A stretch of 18,707 nt of DNA from JBFJWU01 sp041623475 [NCBI: bacterium]. GTDB taxonomy: Bacteria; J088. The stretch is taken from NCBI GenBank assembly GCA_041623475.1, contig JBFJWU010000017.1:1-18707 (forward strand). Reading direction: 5' to 3'. The translations under genes were made by a program, and so were the position numbers. Shown in pieces: positions 1 through 7,018 of this stretch; the stretch's first letter is position 1, and each line of letters opens with the position of its first letter. The notes under the pieces were generated by a model, which was not told where the DNA came from, ran no database searches, and was given only the letters and a program-made list of their open reading frames with translations.

Positions 1-33
1 AGACGCCTGGGAACCGGTGCCACCGGGGTCGGG

Positions 34-819
34 CTACTCAATCAGCCCGGTTTCGGGCGACGAGGCGTTGGCATATCGGCGGGCCGCCATGGGGCCTGCA
101 AGGAATCCCTGCCGGCCGGCAATGACCGCGTGGCGCATGGCCCGGGCCATCCCGACCGGGTCATCGGCCGCTGCGATCGCGGTATTCATCAGGATGGCAT
201 CGACCCCCAGTTCCATTGCCCGGGCCGCATGACTGGGTGCGCCAACACCGGCGTCAACAATGACAGGCAGGTCAATTTCCTCGACCAGAAGTTCAATATT
301 GTGGGGCATGCGGATGCCCTGGCCGGAGCCAATTGGAGCGGCCAGCGGCATGACGGCCGCGCAGCCAACGTCGACCAGGCGTCGCGCAACCATCAGGTCG
401 TCACTGGTATATGGAAGGACCGTGAACCCCTCTTTGACCAGGATCTCGGCTGCCTCGATTGTACCGATGACATCAGGGAACAGGGTTCGCTCGTCGCCAA
501 TGACTTCCAGCTTGACCAGATTCGTTTCCAGGGCCTCGCGCGCAAGCCGGGCGATCCGCAGGGCATCCGGGACGTTGTAACATCCGGCCGTGTTGGGCAG
601 GATCGTATACTGGTCCGGCGGGATTGCGTCCAGGACGTTGCCCGGGTCATTCAGGTCAATTCGCCGTACAGCAACCGTCACCATCTGGGCACCAGATGCC
701 GCAACCGCCGCTGCGGTCTGTGCATTGTCCCGGTACTTCCCGGTCCCGACAATCAGCCGGCTTGACAGTTTCAGGTCGCCAATGACCAACGGCTCATCAT
801 TTCTGGGTGTTTCAGTCAC
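34..819 (-). CDS. thiG: Thiazole synthase ThiG
   Basis: ThiG builds the thiazole phosphate ring of thiamine in the cytoplasm from deoxyxylulose 5-phosphate, dehydroglycine and the thiocarboxylate sulfur of ThiS. The 261-residue product has the full TIM-barrel family length. Visible motifs are GTGKY (25-29), NTAGC (76-80), the active-site lysine in [10 protein letters not shown] (Lys103, which forms the Schiff base with the sugar phosphate), a phosphate-binding GSGQG stretch (about 165-168) and [10 protein letters not shown] (189-198). The start is GTG at 819, only 2 bp after the thiS stop, so the two are almost certainly translated together. ThiF and ThiO or ThiH, needed for sulfur activation and dehydroglycine supply, are not in the window and may lie beyond its left edge. 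Identification is secure. Confidence 0.97.
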   Translation of the reverse strand: MTETPRNDEPLVIGDLKLSSRLIVGTGKYRDNAQTAAAVAASGAQMVTVAVRRIDLNDPGNVLDAIPPDQYTILPNTAGCYNVPDALRIARLAREALETNLVKLEVIGDERTLFPDVIGTIEAAEILVKEGFTVLPYTSDDLMVARRLVDVGCAAVMPLAAPIGSGQGIRMPHNIELLVEEIDLPVIVDAGVGAPSHAARAMELGVDAILMNTAIAAADDPVGMARAMRHAVIAGRQGFLAGPMAARRYANASSPETGLIE

Positions 820-821
820 CG

Positions 822-1037
822 CTATCCGCCTCCCACCATTTGTACTATTTCAACCTTGTCATTCGGTTTCAGGATTTTGTCCGGCCACTGGCTGCGCGGG
901 ATGACGTAGCCGCTGACCTCAATCGCAACCCCCCGCTGCGGCAGGTCATAGGACTTCGCAACGCTGGCAAGTGTCTCGTCTGGATCAATCTTGACCTGGG
1001 CACCATTGATCCAGACATCTATGCGGTCCCTGGTCAC
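822..1037 (-). CDS. thiS: Sulfur carrier protein ThiS
   Basis: This is a 71-residue ubiquitin-like sulfur carrier. It has an early WINGAQ strand, a [11 protein letters not shown] helix, the conserved VIPRSQW segment, and the C-terminal VGGG tail whose last glycine is adenylated and thiocarboxylated to deliver sulfur to ThiG. The open frame extends upstream to 1283, but that part lies inside the preceding gene in another frame and reads as low-complexity Arg/Gly shadow sequence. The only sensible start is GTG at 1035-1037, which overlaps the TGA of the GH13-like gene as GTGA. This start gives the normal family length of about 66-72 residues. The gene is followed 2 bp later by thiG. The exact start is inferred; the family call is firm. 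Confidence 0.93.
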   Translation of the reverse strand: MTRDRIDVWINGAQVKIDPDETLASVAKSYDLPQRGVAIEVSGYVIPRSQWPDKILKPNDKVEIVQMVGGG

Positions 1038-2782
1038 GGTGATGTGGTATCCGTCGCTGCAGTTCGGGCCAGGATGCGGGACTGGTAGCCAGCCATCTGC
1101 AGTTCCAGCGTTGCGTTCTGGCCGCCGGCAAACGGCTCCAGTGAAAGCTCCGGATCCAGGTAGTCGCCAATGCTCGAACCGTTCGGCCATTCGACCTCGG
1201 TGACATCGACCACAATTTCCGCCGGTTGCTCGGACAGGTTGTGCACGACGACCGCGGCGGTAACCGAGGTTCCCACTCGCCACGCGGTGATCGACGCGAC
1301 GTTATCGCTAAACCGCGGCTGGACGCCCAGATCGATTCGACGGCCGTCGTGAAATGCCGCCAACTGATTCCGCAGGCCCAGAAGCTGGCGAAATGTCTGC
1401 AGGATACTGCCTTCGTCCCGGTCCTGGAAATCGAAATTGATCATGTCCGACCCGTTCGCGTGCGCCAGCTGTGGATCGCCGTCGCTGAACCCGAACGTCG
1501 GTGCACTCGAGGTCCATGCCATCGGTGGCGTATTGAAATCGCGGAAATCAACGATCTTGTCGGGGCCGGGTCCCATGCCCAGTTCGTCCCCGTACTGGAT
1601 CGCCAATGGAAACGGTTGAGTCAACATATACGCCAGGCCAAACTTGATCAGCGGTTCGCTGCTGGCGGCCGCCAGCGAAAAACGGCGCAGGTCAGGATGG
1701 CCGGTAACCAGGATCGGCAGGCCGGTGGATGTTTCGAAACGGCTGTCCAGGTTGGTGACATATTCGGCCAGCACGGCCGGGTCGCCCTGGCCGCTGAGCA
1801 GGTCGCCCAGCAGCTTGGTCAGTCCGTAGCTCCACGCAAGGTGGCCGCGACTGCCGCCGTCTGATTCCAGATACCGGAACTGCCGCAGTGGGGCATCGTC
1901 GTTGGCGGTCCGCGCCGGGTGGTACGGCATCGCCAGCAGGACACGGCCGGGATATCCGTCCACAACCGAACGAAGCTGCGTCAACAGGTCACGTGACGAC
2001 TGGGTGTTGTCGCATTGGTCGTCTGCCTCGATCCACGCATACGGGTGGGGCAGTACCAGACCGTCAATGCCGCTGTCCAGCCAGTAGCGAACGATTGCTT
2101 CGATCCGATTGACGACTTCAAAATTTCGTAAGTCCAGGTCTGGACTGCCTGTCGCAAACCGGTGGAAATACCAGGCACCGGCTGACTCTGAAAAGCTCCA
2201 GCGGCTGCCGCTGTACGGGTCGCCTTCGACAAAACCCAGGTCGGGGCAGTCGTCGGCTGGTGGATTGTCGCGAAACCGGAACCAGTCCCGCCGGTCCGAA
2301 TCCGGCTCCTGCGCATCGACAAACCAGGGATGCTGCAGGCCAACATGGTTGACAGGTACCGTCAGGATAGTTCGCAAGCCCAGCGAACTCGCTGTGGTCA
2401 GAAGTTCAGAAAAATCGTCGTCGGTGCCCAGTCGGGGATCAATTTTGCGGAAATCCAAAGGCGCCCGGTGGCCGTCGTCCGGGCTGGTCATCATCACTGG
2501 ATCCAGGACAACTGCGCCAACACCCAACGACGCAATCTGGGGCAAGCGGCTGGTCAGTCCGGCCAGATCGCCGATTCCGTCCGCGTCCGAGTCCTGGAAC
2601 CGGTCTACGGCTATCCAATACTGGGCCACGTGCCGGTACCAATCGGTCGAAAACGCCTGTGCGGGCAGGCTTGCGGCCTGGCGGCTACCCGGACTCGGTT
2701 GGGGCTGCGAGCCTTTTGCTGAATCGCAGCCGACCCAGCCCAACACGGGTGCCAGGACAAGAATGGTCAACAAACGCGTCAC
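1034..2782 (-). CDS. GH13 alpha-amylase-fold putative lipoprotein lacking catalytic residues
   Basis: The 582-residue product begins at GTG 2782 with a hydrophobic signal segment ending VGC-D (Cys19, Asp20). The residue at -3 is Trp, so the lipobox is imperfect. From about residue 48 it follows the GH13 fold: WYRHVAQYWIAVDRF, DSDADGIGDLAGL, FRKIDPRLGT, HPWF (151-154), SPDLDLRN (213-220), YGDELGM (397-403) and a PPMAW...GFS segment (419-432). The usual catalytic signatures are altered. Region I (DxxxNH) reads TVPVNH (141-146), without Asp. Region II (GFRLD) reads GLVLP (241-245), so both Arg and the nucleophile Asp are gone. Region III (GE) reads AM at 284-285. Region IV (NHD) reads GHP (361-363). 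It probably keeps the barrel but not glycosidase activity, perhaps acting as a glycan-binding or scaffold protein. Its stop overlaps the thiS start. A longer in-frame start at 2902 would run into the preceding gene and spoil the signal peptide. Confidence 0.88.
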   Translation of the reverse strand: MTRLLTILVLAPVLGWVGCDSAKGSQPQPSPGSRQAASLPAQAFSTDWYRHVAQYWIAVDRFQDSDADGIGDLAGLTSRLPQIASLGVGAVVLDPVMMTSPDDGHRAPLDFRKIDPRLGTDDDFSELLTTASSLGLRTILTVPVNHVGLQHPWFVDAQEPDSDRRDWFRFRDNPPADDCPDLGFVEGDPYSGSRWSFSESAGAWYFHRFATGSPDLDLRNFEVVNRIEAIVRYWLDSGIDGLVLPHPYAWIEADDQCDNTQSSRDLLTQLRSVVDGYPGRVLLAMPYHPARTANDDAPLRQFRYLESDGGSRGHLAWSYGLTKLLGDLLSGQGDPAVLAEYVTNLDSRFETSTGLPILVTGHPDLRRFSLAAASSEPLIKFGLAYMLTQPFPLAIQYGDELGMGPGPDKIVDFRDFNTPPMAWTSSAPTFGFSDGDPQLAHANGSDMINFDFQDRDEGSILQTFRQLLGLRNQLAAFHDGRRIDLGVQPRFSDNVASITAWRVGTSVTAAVVVHNLSEQPAEIVVDVTEVEWPNGSSIGDYLDPELSLEPFAGGQNATLELQMAGYQSRILARTAATDTTSP

Positions 2783-2855
2783 GCCGACAGTGTAACCCGG
2801 CGATCGTGGTAAAGGGTACGCGAATTGCAGGAATGACAGGCGGGTGAGTGCCTGG

Positions 2856-3554
2856 CTACAGAGGCAGGACGTTGATGTCCATTGCACCACCAGCCAATTC
2901 AATCAGGTGCCGTTCGTGGGCAGCCAACTGGGTCAGGTGGGCGTAACGGCCCATGACCTTGCGGACATAGGGACCATTCGGCACCCAGCCTCGGCGCAGG
3001 CGACTGTTCAGAAGGGTTGGTCCCATGTTGTACGCGGCCAGGGCCAGGCGGATATCCCCGTCAAACATATCGATCAGCTCCGACAAATAAAGGGTGCCGA
3101 TCTGGATGTTGCGCCGGGGATCTTTGAGCGTTTGCCAGTTTTCCCAGACGATTCCGTGCCGCCTGGCGACGTCTGCGCCCACGTACGGCAGGACCTGCAT
3201 CAGGCCAACGGCACCGGCGTAGCTGATGACATTCGGATTAAAGTACGATTCTGTGGTGATCACTGCAGCCACCAGGAAAGGATCCAGGCTGGCGGCGCGG
3301 GCGGATTCGACCACCCAGCGGCTGATCATCGCTCCGTCGTGGATCTCAAACCCACGCGTCAATTCCTGGACAAACCGGTGCAACTGGTCTGATTCCCGCG
3401 CCAGTTCCTGCATCGTGGTCAGTCGATGCAATTCCTGAAGTCGCGCAGTTCGCTGGACCGCCTCCATCTGGCTGGCGTCGGGGGTTACAATTGGCCCGCA
3501 CGTTGTCATGGACAACAAAACGGCGGGCAGGACGTGATTGATTCTGGGGTGCAT
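2856..3554 (-). CDS. Lytic transglycosylase (SLT domain), exported
   Basis: The 232-residue product should cleave the MurNAc-GlcNAc bond of peptidoglycan in the periplasm. The SLT domain covers about residues 88-205. It has catalytic Glu102 in ITTESYFNP, the GLMQVLP motif (117-123), RNIQIGTLYLSEL (148-160) and AAYNMGP (173-179), all typical of family 1 transglycosylases. The N-terminus carries a signal peptide ending near TTC-G (Cys19). Thr at -1 is unusual for a lipobox, so this may be a lipoprotein or simply secreted. A 30-70 residue helical linker precedes the domain. The ATG at 3554 is chosen because a perfect AAGGAGG lies 6 nt upstream and the signal peptide begins there. The in-frame extension to 3866 has no such support. 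It is first in a minus-strand unit leading to the GH13-like gene. Confidence 0.9.
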   Translation of the reverse strand: MHPRINHVLPAVLLSMTTCGPIVTPDASQMEAVQRTARLQELHRLTTMQELARESDQLHRFVQELTRGFEIHDGAMISRWVVESARAASLDPFLVAAVITTESYFNPNVISYAGAVGLMQVLPYVGADVARRHGIVWENWQTLKDPRRNIQIGTLYLSELIDMFDGDIRLALAAYNMGPTLLNSRLRRGWVPNGPYVRKVMGRYAHLTQLAAHERHLIELAGGAMDINVLPL

Positions 3555-3560
3555 GGGATG

Positions 3561-3567
3561 CCTCCTT
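3561..3567 (-). promoter_or_regulatory. Strong Shine-Dalgarno AAGGAGG for the transglycosylase
   Basis: Read on the minus strand, AAGGAGG is followed by 6 nt and then ATG at 3554. It is the best-matched ribosome binding site I found in the window, and it fixes the transglycosylase start against several in-frame upstream ATGs. Confidence 0.85.
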
Positions 3568-3825
3568 GCTTTGCCGGCGGCGATCAACCTGAGGCTGATA
3601 CTGTTCATTCGCTCCCGCTGCCGGCGGGCGGTTTCACGAAACGTTGTGTCTTGAAATCTCATTGGTTCAGTGTTCGGGTGCCATTGGTCCACACCATTCG
3701 GTAACATTGGTCGAACCAGAGGGGCCGTTCCAGGGCAACTCCCGACCGCCGCAAACTGTGCATCCCCCTGGGGAATGGCGACCGTTGTTGCCTGCGCTTC
3801 GAACAAGCGCGAGTACATGAAATCT

Positions 3826-3831
3826 ATTATA
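3826..3831 (-). promoter_or_regulatory. Putative -10 box (TATAAT) facing the transglycosylase
   Basis: The minus strand reads TATAAT exactly, in an AT-rich patch of an otherwise GC-rich region. No convincing -35 is present at 17 nt (CTGTAT matches TTGACA at 3 of 6 positions). The palindrome GACGCGTC lies in the spacer at 3836-3843 and could be an operator. A transcript from here would have a leader of roughly 265 nt before the ATG at 3554. Confidence 0.35.
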
Positions 3832-4096
3832 ACACGACGCGTCATAAAATACAGGCCGCGTGACATGCCGCGTTACGGCAGGGTCTGGAGCTGGATTCCG
3901 GAAGGTCGACCTCCTTGTGTCCTGGCAGACGGAGTTGTGCGGCTGCCGTGGCTGCCAGACCTTGCGGTTTCCGCAGCCGTTGCGGTGGTAATTCCGGTTA
4001 TTCGTGGTGCGTGTTTTTGGGGTTCCGGCACCCGGAGCGCGAATTCCTGAGCCGGTCGAACCGGTGTCCACCCGGGACCTGGGTTCGAAATCCTAT

Positions 4097-4113
4097 CCCC
4101 TATATTGTAGGGG
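4097..4113. repeat. Inverted repeat CCCCTA-TATTG-TAGGGG
   Basis: A perfect 6-bp stem with a 5-nt loop lies about 60 bp past the stop of the alpha/beta hydrolase gene (minus strand). It may act in 3' end formation, but no T-run follows it on either strand, so it is not a canonical intrinsic terminator. An operator role is equally possible. Confidence 0.45.
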
Positions 4114-4172
4114 GATCGCCCTCAATAGTCAAGATGTTGTGCGAAATCGGACTTTTCCACAGGCTGATTGCC

Positions 4173-6104
4173 TTAGCGTGACTGGACGGCGGGTGTTTTG
4201 CCCTGCGCGGCATCAATCAGGAACTGAAGTAAATCGGCCCCGGCATCAGGATTGTCAAAGGCGGCGAAATGATCTTCGGGATATTGGCGCAATACAGATG
4301 TCACCGTGGTACCGTCGATGTTCCGGTTTCCTGACAACTCGTCATTTATGGGCCGACGAGGTGGATCAAGCAGGTCGAACTGATCGATCGGTGCCAGTCC
4401 TGGTCCTGCCCATTCAACATCAAGGTTGACGGCCAGGGCCTCCAGGAGTTGTGGCGGCGTATGCTCGTCGGTCAGTCCTTCGCTGACAAACAGATGCAGT
4501 GGCCTGGCGGCGCTATCCGAACGGATTCCCGGCCCCTGGATGTAGCGCGCGTAGTTCAATGTGTCGGCGCTTTCGGCAAACGTCTGGAACAGCGACAGTG
4601 CCGGATGGAACAGATCGTAGTCCGACCAGCTTCCGATCGCTGCTTCGACCAGGGCGGGAATGTTGACCGGTAGTGTTTTGTACAGCAATGCCAAAGCCAG
4701 TCCGCCGCTGGCACCGCTCAGCACGGCTGCCTGATGGACGCCGGGTTGGACCGCCAGGTAGGGAATTCCGGCATTCGTGCCCTGGGAATGCCCCATAAAC
4801 AGGAATCGGTCCGGATTGATCCGGAACCGCTCCGCCAGGGGGAACTGGCTGGCGGGCGCATCCAGGTCGCGCAGCCAGCGGGATACAGACACGAGGTCCG
4901 CCGCCCCCTGACGGATATTGTCGCGAATCGCCAGGATATTAAACAGATTAAAGGTCAGGATGGATTCATCCAGGGGCGCATCCGGCGGCAGCCGTGTCCC
5001 GTGCAGGGGTTGTTCGGACGATACGCTGGCAATGCCGGCCCGGCATAATTCCTGTTGGCAGTTTCGCCGGTCGAAATCGCCCTGGGTGGCGCTGCAGCGT
5101 GTCCGCGTCCAGCTGTCGGCATCGCTGCCGGTCCCGTGGGACATTAACAACGTCGGCCAACCGGTATCCGGCATGGCGGCTGATGGTACGGCGATGATGG
5201 TACGGACACGGTCGGTACCTGCGGTCACCGGTCCGTTGTCGTCAAAACGCCAGTTGCCACCGTCCAGCGTGTACGGCTTGTCGCCCTGCTGAAAAGACAA
5301 CACTTCAACAAACGCCTCGACCAGTCGGCAACTGCCGCTGGATCCGGTTGTCTGCCACGTCACGGTACGCGGTGGTTCGGGCCAGTTCGCCACCACGTCA
5401 GCAGCGTCCGCCAGGCCCGAAACCGGGTCCTGGGTTGTAAAGATTGCACCGGCGACCGGCCAGAAAGGCAGTTCGCCGCTGCGATACAGACTTTCCAGCC
5501 CCGCAGCATCCGCGGCCTCCAGTCGGTCGCGGAACCACTCTGCCCGGTGCAGGGACCAGCCACCGAATTTGCTCGACAGGGCCAGGCCATACGTCGTCGC
5601 CGGATGCAGGGTGAAGCCGGAAACCGGCATCGCCACCAGCGTTTGCGAAGGCAGGAAGGTGCTGCCATTGGGCCTCCAGTTGAGCTCTAACGGGATCCGA
5701 TCGCCGAACGTGGGGTGGTCAGGATCAATATTGATCAGCAGGACTGTGCTGGTGTCCGATACTGATGCGGCTGGACCGGGCAAGCGGGCATCAAACGGGG
5801 CGTTTTCAAACCGGACAAAGATCCCGCTGTTGGTCCCGAACCCGGGCCAGTTTTCCTGGATCTCGTCCAGGTAGCTGCGCAGGATGGTACTGCTGGATGG
5901 ATTGGGAAAGTCTGCCAGCCGGTCCGGTGTCCACTGGTTGTCAGGGAACGGAACGCCCAGGAACCCGTCGCCACCTGCCAGTTGCATCGTCAGTGGACGG
6001 CGTTGCGGCAGGGTCGGCGGATCATCCGCGGTCGTACAGGCACCGACACACAGTGGCACCACAATCAGGGCCGCCAGCGTAATACCGGAAGCCCCACGAA
6101 TCAT
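4173..6104 (-). CDS. Alpha/beta-hydrolase lipoprotein, lipase/esterase-like
   Basis: The 643-residue product has a signal peptide and lipobox VGAC (Cys23), followed by a disordered Pro-rich linker. Residues about 45-180 form a beta-rich N-terminal domain (GVPFPDNQW, SGIFVRF, TVLLINID, TLVAMPV, TTYGLALSSK) that resembles the N-terminal region of VolA-type bacterial lipase lipoproteins. The C-terminal half is an alpha/beta hydrolase with oxyanion-type SHGTG (322-326), nucleophile elbow GHSQG (Ser440), likely acid Asp546 in LTDEHTP, and likely base His612 in EDHFAAF. It probably hydrolyses a lipid or ester at the cell surface or in the periplasm; the substrate is unknown. Its ATG at 6104 overlaps the preceding gene's TGA (ATGA), so the two are translationally coupled. 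Triad members apart from Ser are assigned by position only. Confidence 0.85.
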   Translation of the reverse strand: MIRGASGITLAALIVVPLCVGACTTADDPPTLPQRRPLTMQLAGGDGFLGVPFPDNQWTPDRLADFPNPSSSTILRSYLDEIQENWPGFGTNSGIFVRFENAPFDARLPGPAASVSDTSTVLLINIDPDHPTFGDRIPLELNWRPNGSTFLPSQTLVAMPVSGFTLHPATTYGLALSSKFGGWSLHRAEWFRDRLEAADAAGLESLYRSGELPFWPVAGAIFTTQDPVSGLADAADVVANWPEPPRTVTWQTTGSSGSCRLVEAFVEVLSFQQGDKPYTLDGGNWRFDDNGPVTAGTDRVRTIIAVPSAAMPDTGWPTLLMSHGTGSDADSWTRTRCSATQGDFDRRNCQQELCRAGIASVSSEQPLHGTRLPPDAPLDESILTFNLFNILAIRDNIRQGAADLVSVSRWLRDLDAPASQFPLAERFRINPDRFLFMGHSQGTNAGIPYLAVQPGVHQAAVLSGASGGLALALLYKTLPVNIPALVEAAIGSWSDYDLFHPALSLFQTFAESADTLNYARYIQGPGIRSDSAARPLHLFVSEGLTDEHTPPQLLEALAVNLDVEWAGPGLAPIDQFDLLDPPRRPINDELSGNRNIDGTTVTSVLRQYPEDHFAAFDNPDAGADLLQFLIDAAQGKTPAVQSR

Positions 6105-6856
6105 TGGCCGGTGTCCCCTGGTTCGGGCCGTAGCGTGACCCTCGCATCAGCTGCCGGAGCGCGCCCGTGCAGGTCGCCGGGCGAGGTGCTGACCGGATTT
6201 CCATCCTGGTCAATCTTGACCACAACTTCCAGTTTGGCCAGGTCCGGCAGCGGACCTTGCAGGATATTGCGGTCAGTCAGGGAAATCTCGATCGGGAATT
6301 CGGCTGGTGCCGCAAATTTGCCCGCCACCAGCGGCATTCGCCCGTCTGCCTGGCGCAGCAGCACAAACATGACCGAATCGGGCGGGGCGGGTGGACCGTC
6401 AATCGCGACGACGTACTCAAACGCGGGCTCGGTGCTCAGTGGCGCCAGGGTCAGGTCAATGTGCGTATTGCCCGGCACAGCAGCAGATGCCGCTGTTGCG
6501 GCCCAGTCTCCTGGCGCGGCGGTCCCGGCGTCACCATCGGAATCCCATCGGGCGAAGACAATCATTGGCCCACCGGCATCACCGCCCATCCCCATTCGGT
6601 CTTCGTCCGTCAGGAAAAACGTTTCCGGAAACCGTCCCGCAGTCCGACGCGCGACAAACACCGGCGGTCCGCCCGCTGCAGGTCGCGCCCCCAGGTAGAG
6701 GACGTCACTTGTCGGGTGGTTCGTCGGCACGTCGTCAGACAGCGCCAGGTGGACAATAAACGCCGCCTCAGGCCATTGGTTTTCCGGCGGTTCACCGACA
6801 TTTCGCGAACACGCTATTGCCAAACCCACGATGATTGTCAAGAAAAATATACGCAT
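6101..6856 (-). CDS. Lipoprotein with two CcmI/CycH C-terminal-like domains
   Basis: The 251-residue product starts with a signal peptide and lipobox AIAC (Cys16). Residues about 160-235 resemble the C-terminal Ig-like domain of the cytochrome c biogenesis factor CcmI/CycH: SVMFVLLRQADGRMPL, then PIEISLTD, then LEVVVKIDQDGNP and GDL. Residues about 50-120 repeat the same layout: DVLYLGARPAAGGPPVFVA, then ETFFLTD, then MIVFARWDSDGDA and GDW. It therefore looks like an internal duplication. The TPR and membrane parts of true CcmI are absent, so a role in cytochrome c assembly cannot be assumed. It overlaps the lipase-like gene by ATGA and probably works with it at the same membrane. A GAGG ribosome site precedes the ATG. 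The domain assignment is from motif layout, not from a search. Confidence 0.72.
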   Translation of the reverse strand: MRIFFLTIIVGLAIACSRNVGEPPENQWPEAAFIVHLALSDDVPTNHPTSDVLYLGARPAAGGPPVFVARRTAGRFPETFFLTDEDRMGMGGDAGGPMIVFARWDSDGDAGTAAPGDWAATAASAAVPGNTHIDLTLAPLSTEPAFEYVVAIDGPPAPPDSVMFVLLRQADGRMPLVAGKFAAPAEFPIEISLTDRNILQGPLPDLAKLEVVVKIDQDGNPVSTSPGDLHGRAPAADARVTLRPEPGDTGQ

Positions 6857-7018
6857 CAGATCCTCGTTACCCTGCCATCGAAGTCGGCAGGGGCAGAAAT
6901 TGCCCGTGCGCGAACCAAAAAATCCAGCGACGACAACGACATGGAAACAGATGGACGAGCCTGTCGCAATGATCCCGGGGTGTTGCTTCCAAGGGGGTCT
7001 ATCGGGTAGCTTGACGAT
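6857..7018. promoter_or_regulatory. Divergent intergenic region between the two lipoprotein operons
   Basis: The 162 bp separate a minus-strand gene starting at 6856 from a plus-strand gene starting at 7019, so promoters for both operons should lie here. I cannot identify convincing -35/-10 pairs on either strand. The only clear structure is the hairpin at 6870-6892. Confidence 0.5.
6870..6892 (-). promoter_or_regulatory. Hairpin CCCTGCC/GGCAGGG directly upstream of a ribosome binding site
   Basis: A perfect 7-bp GC-rich stem (6870-6876 with 6886-6892) closes a 9-nt loop. On the minus-strand transcript it ends about 3-4 nt before the GAGG ribosome site of the CcmI-C-like lipoprotein gene (ATG at 6856). 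It may stabilise the 5' end or influence ribosome access. No T-run follows, so a terminator is unlikely. Confidence 0.5.

Larger units (their letters stand above)
3555..4172. other. 618-bp gene-free region rich in inverted repeats
   Basis: The open frames here (126-134 aa) have biased, low-complexity composition and no recognisable domain, so I call none. The region holds several perfect short inverted repeats: AGGTCGACCT at 3903-3912, CTGGCAG at 3922-3928 with CTGCCAG at 3952-3958, TGCGG-TTT-CCGCA at 3963-3975, CCGGT-CGA-ACCGG at 4052-4064, and CCCCTA-TATTG-TAGGGG at 4097-4113. An 8-bp palindrome GACGCGTC sits at 3836-3843, just upstream of a TATAAT-like hexamer on the minus strand. The left 270 bp would be the leader of the transglycosylase transcript. 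The right part is the 3' flank of the hydrolase gene. It could be a regulatory region, a structured RNA or a decayed element; the sequence does not decide. Confidence 0.6.

Noticed and set aside
1-23. Possible start of another minus-strand gene (GTG at 21-23, reading MAPVPRR), such as thiE after thiG
   Set aside because: Only seven codons are visible, with no clear ribosome site and too little sequence to identify.
130-765. Long plus-strand open frame opposite thiG, and similar long antisense frames at 1226-1864, 2109-2795, 6167-7009, 8560-9393 (minus), 12757-13566 (minus), 13490-14350 (minus) and 15453-16214 (minus)
   Set aside because: They lie fully or mostly opposite or across well-supported genes, have Arg/Ser/Pro-rich composition typical of shadow frames in GC-rich DNA, and contain no recognisable domain.
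822-833. ThiS tail ending GGG instead of GG
   Set aside because: VGGG endings occur in other ThiS proteins, so this is not unusual.
1038-1283. N-terminal extension of thiS
   Set aside because: The extension lies inside the GH13-like gene in another frame and would add 82 residues not found in the ThiS family.
3557-3605. CGGCAAAGC tract near the transglycosylase start, faintly like part of a GEMM (c-di-GMP) riboswitch
   Set aside because: The other conserved GEMM elements, including the GGCAAACC segment, are absent.
3555-3866. In-frame upstream extension of the transglycosylase
   Set aside because: The perfect AAGGAGG and the signal peptide both support ATG 3554; the extension has no domain and would bury the signal peptide.
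4070-4100. tRNA T-loop-like GGGTTCGAAATCC
   Set aside because: The T-stem pairs poorly, no matching acceptor strand is found about 70-85 bp upstream, and no anticodon arm or CCA can be placed. A tmRNA 3' end was also considered and lacks the rest of that molecule.
4161-4174. Small inverted repeat AGGC-TGATT-GCCT at the hydrolase stop as a terminator
   Set aside because: The stem is only 4 bp and no T-run follows on the minus strand.
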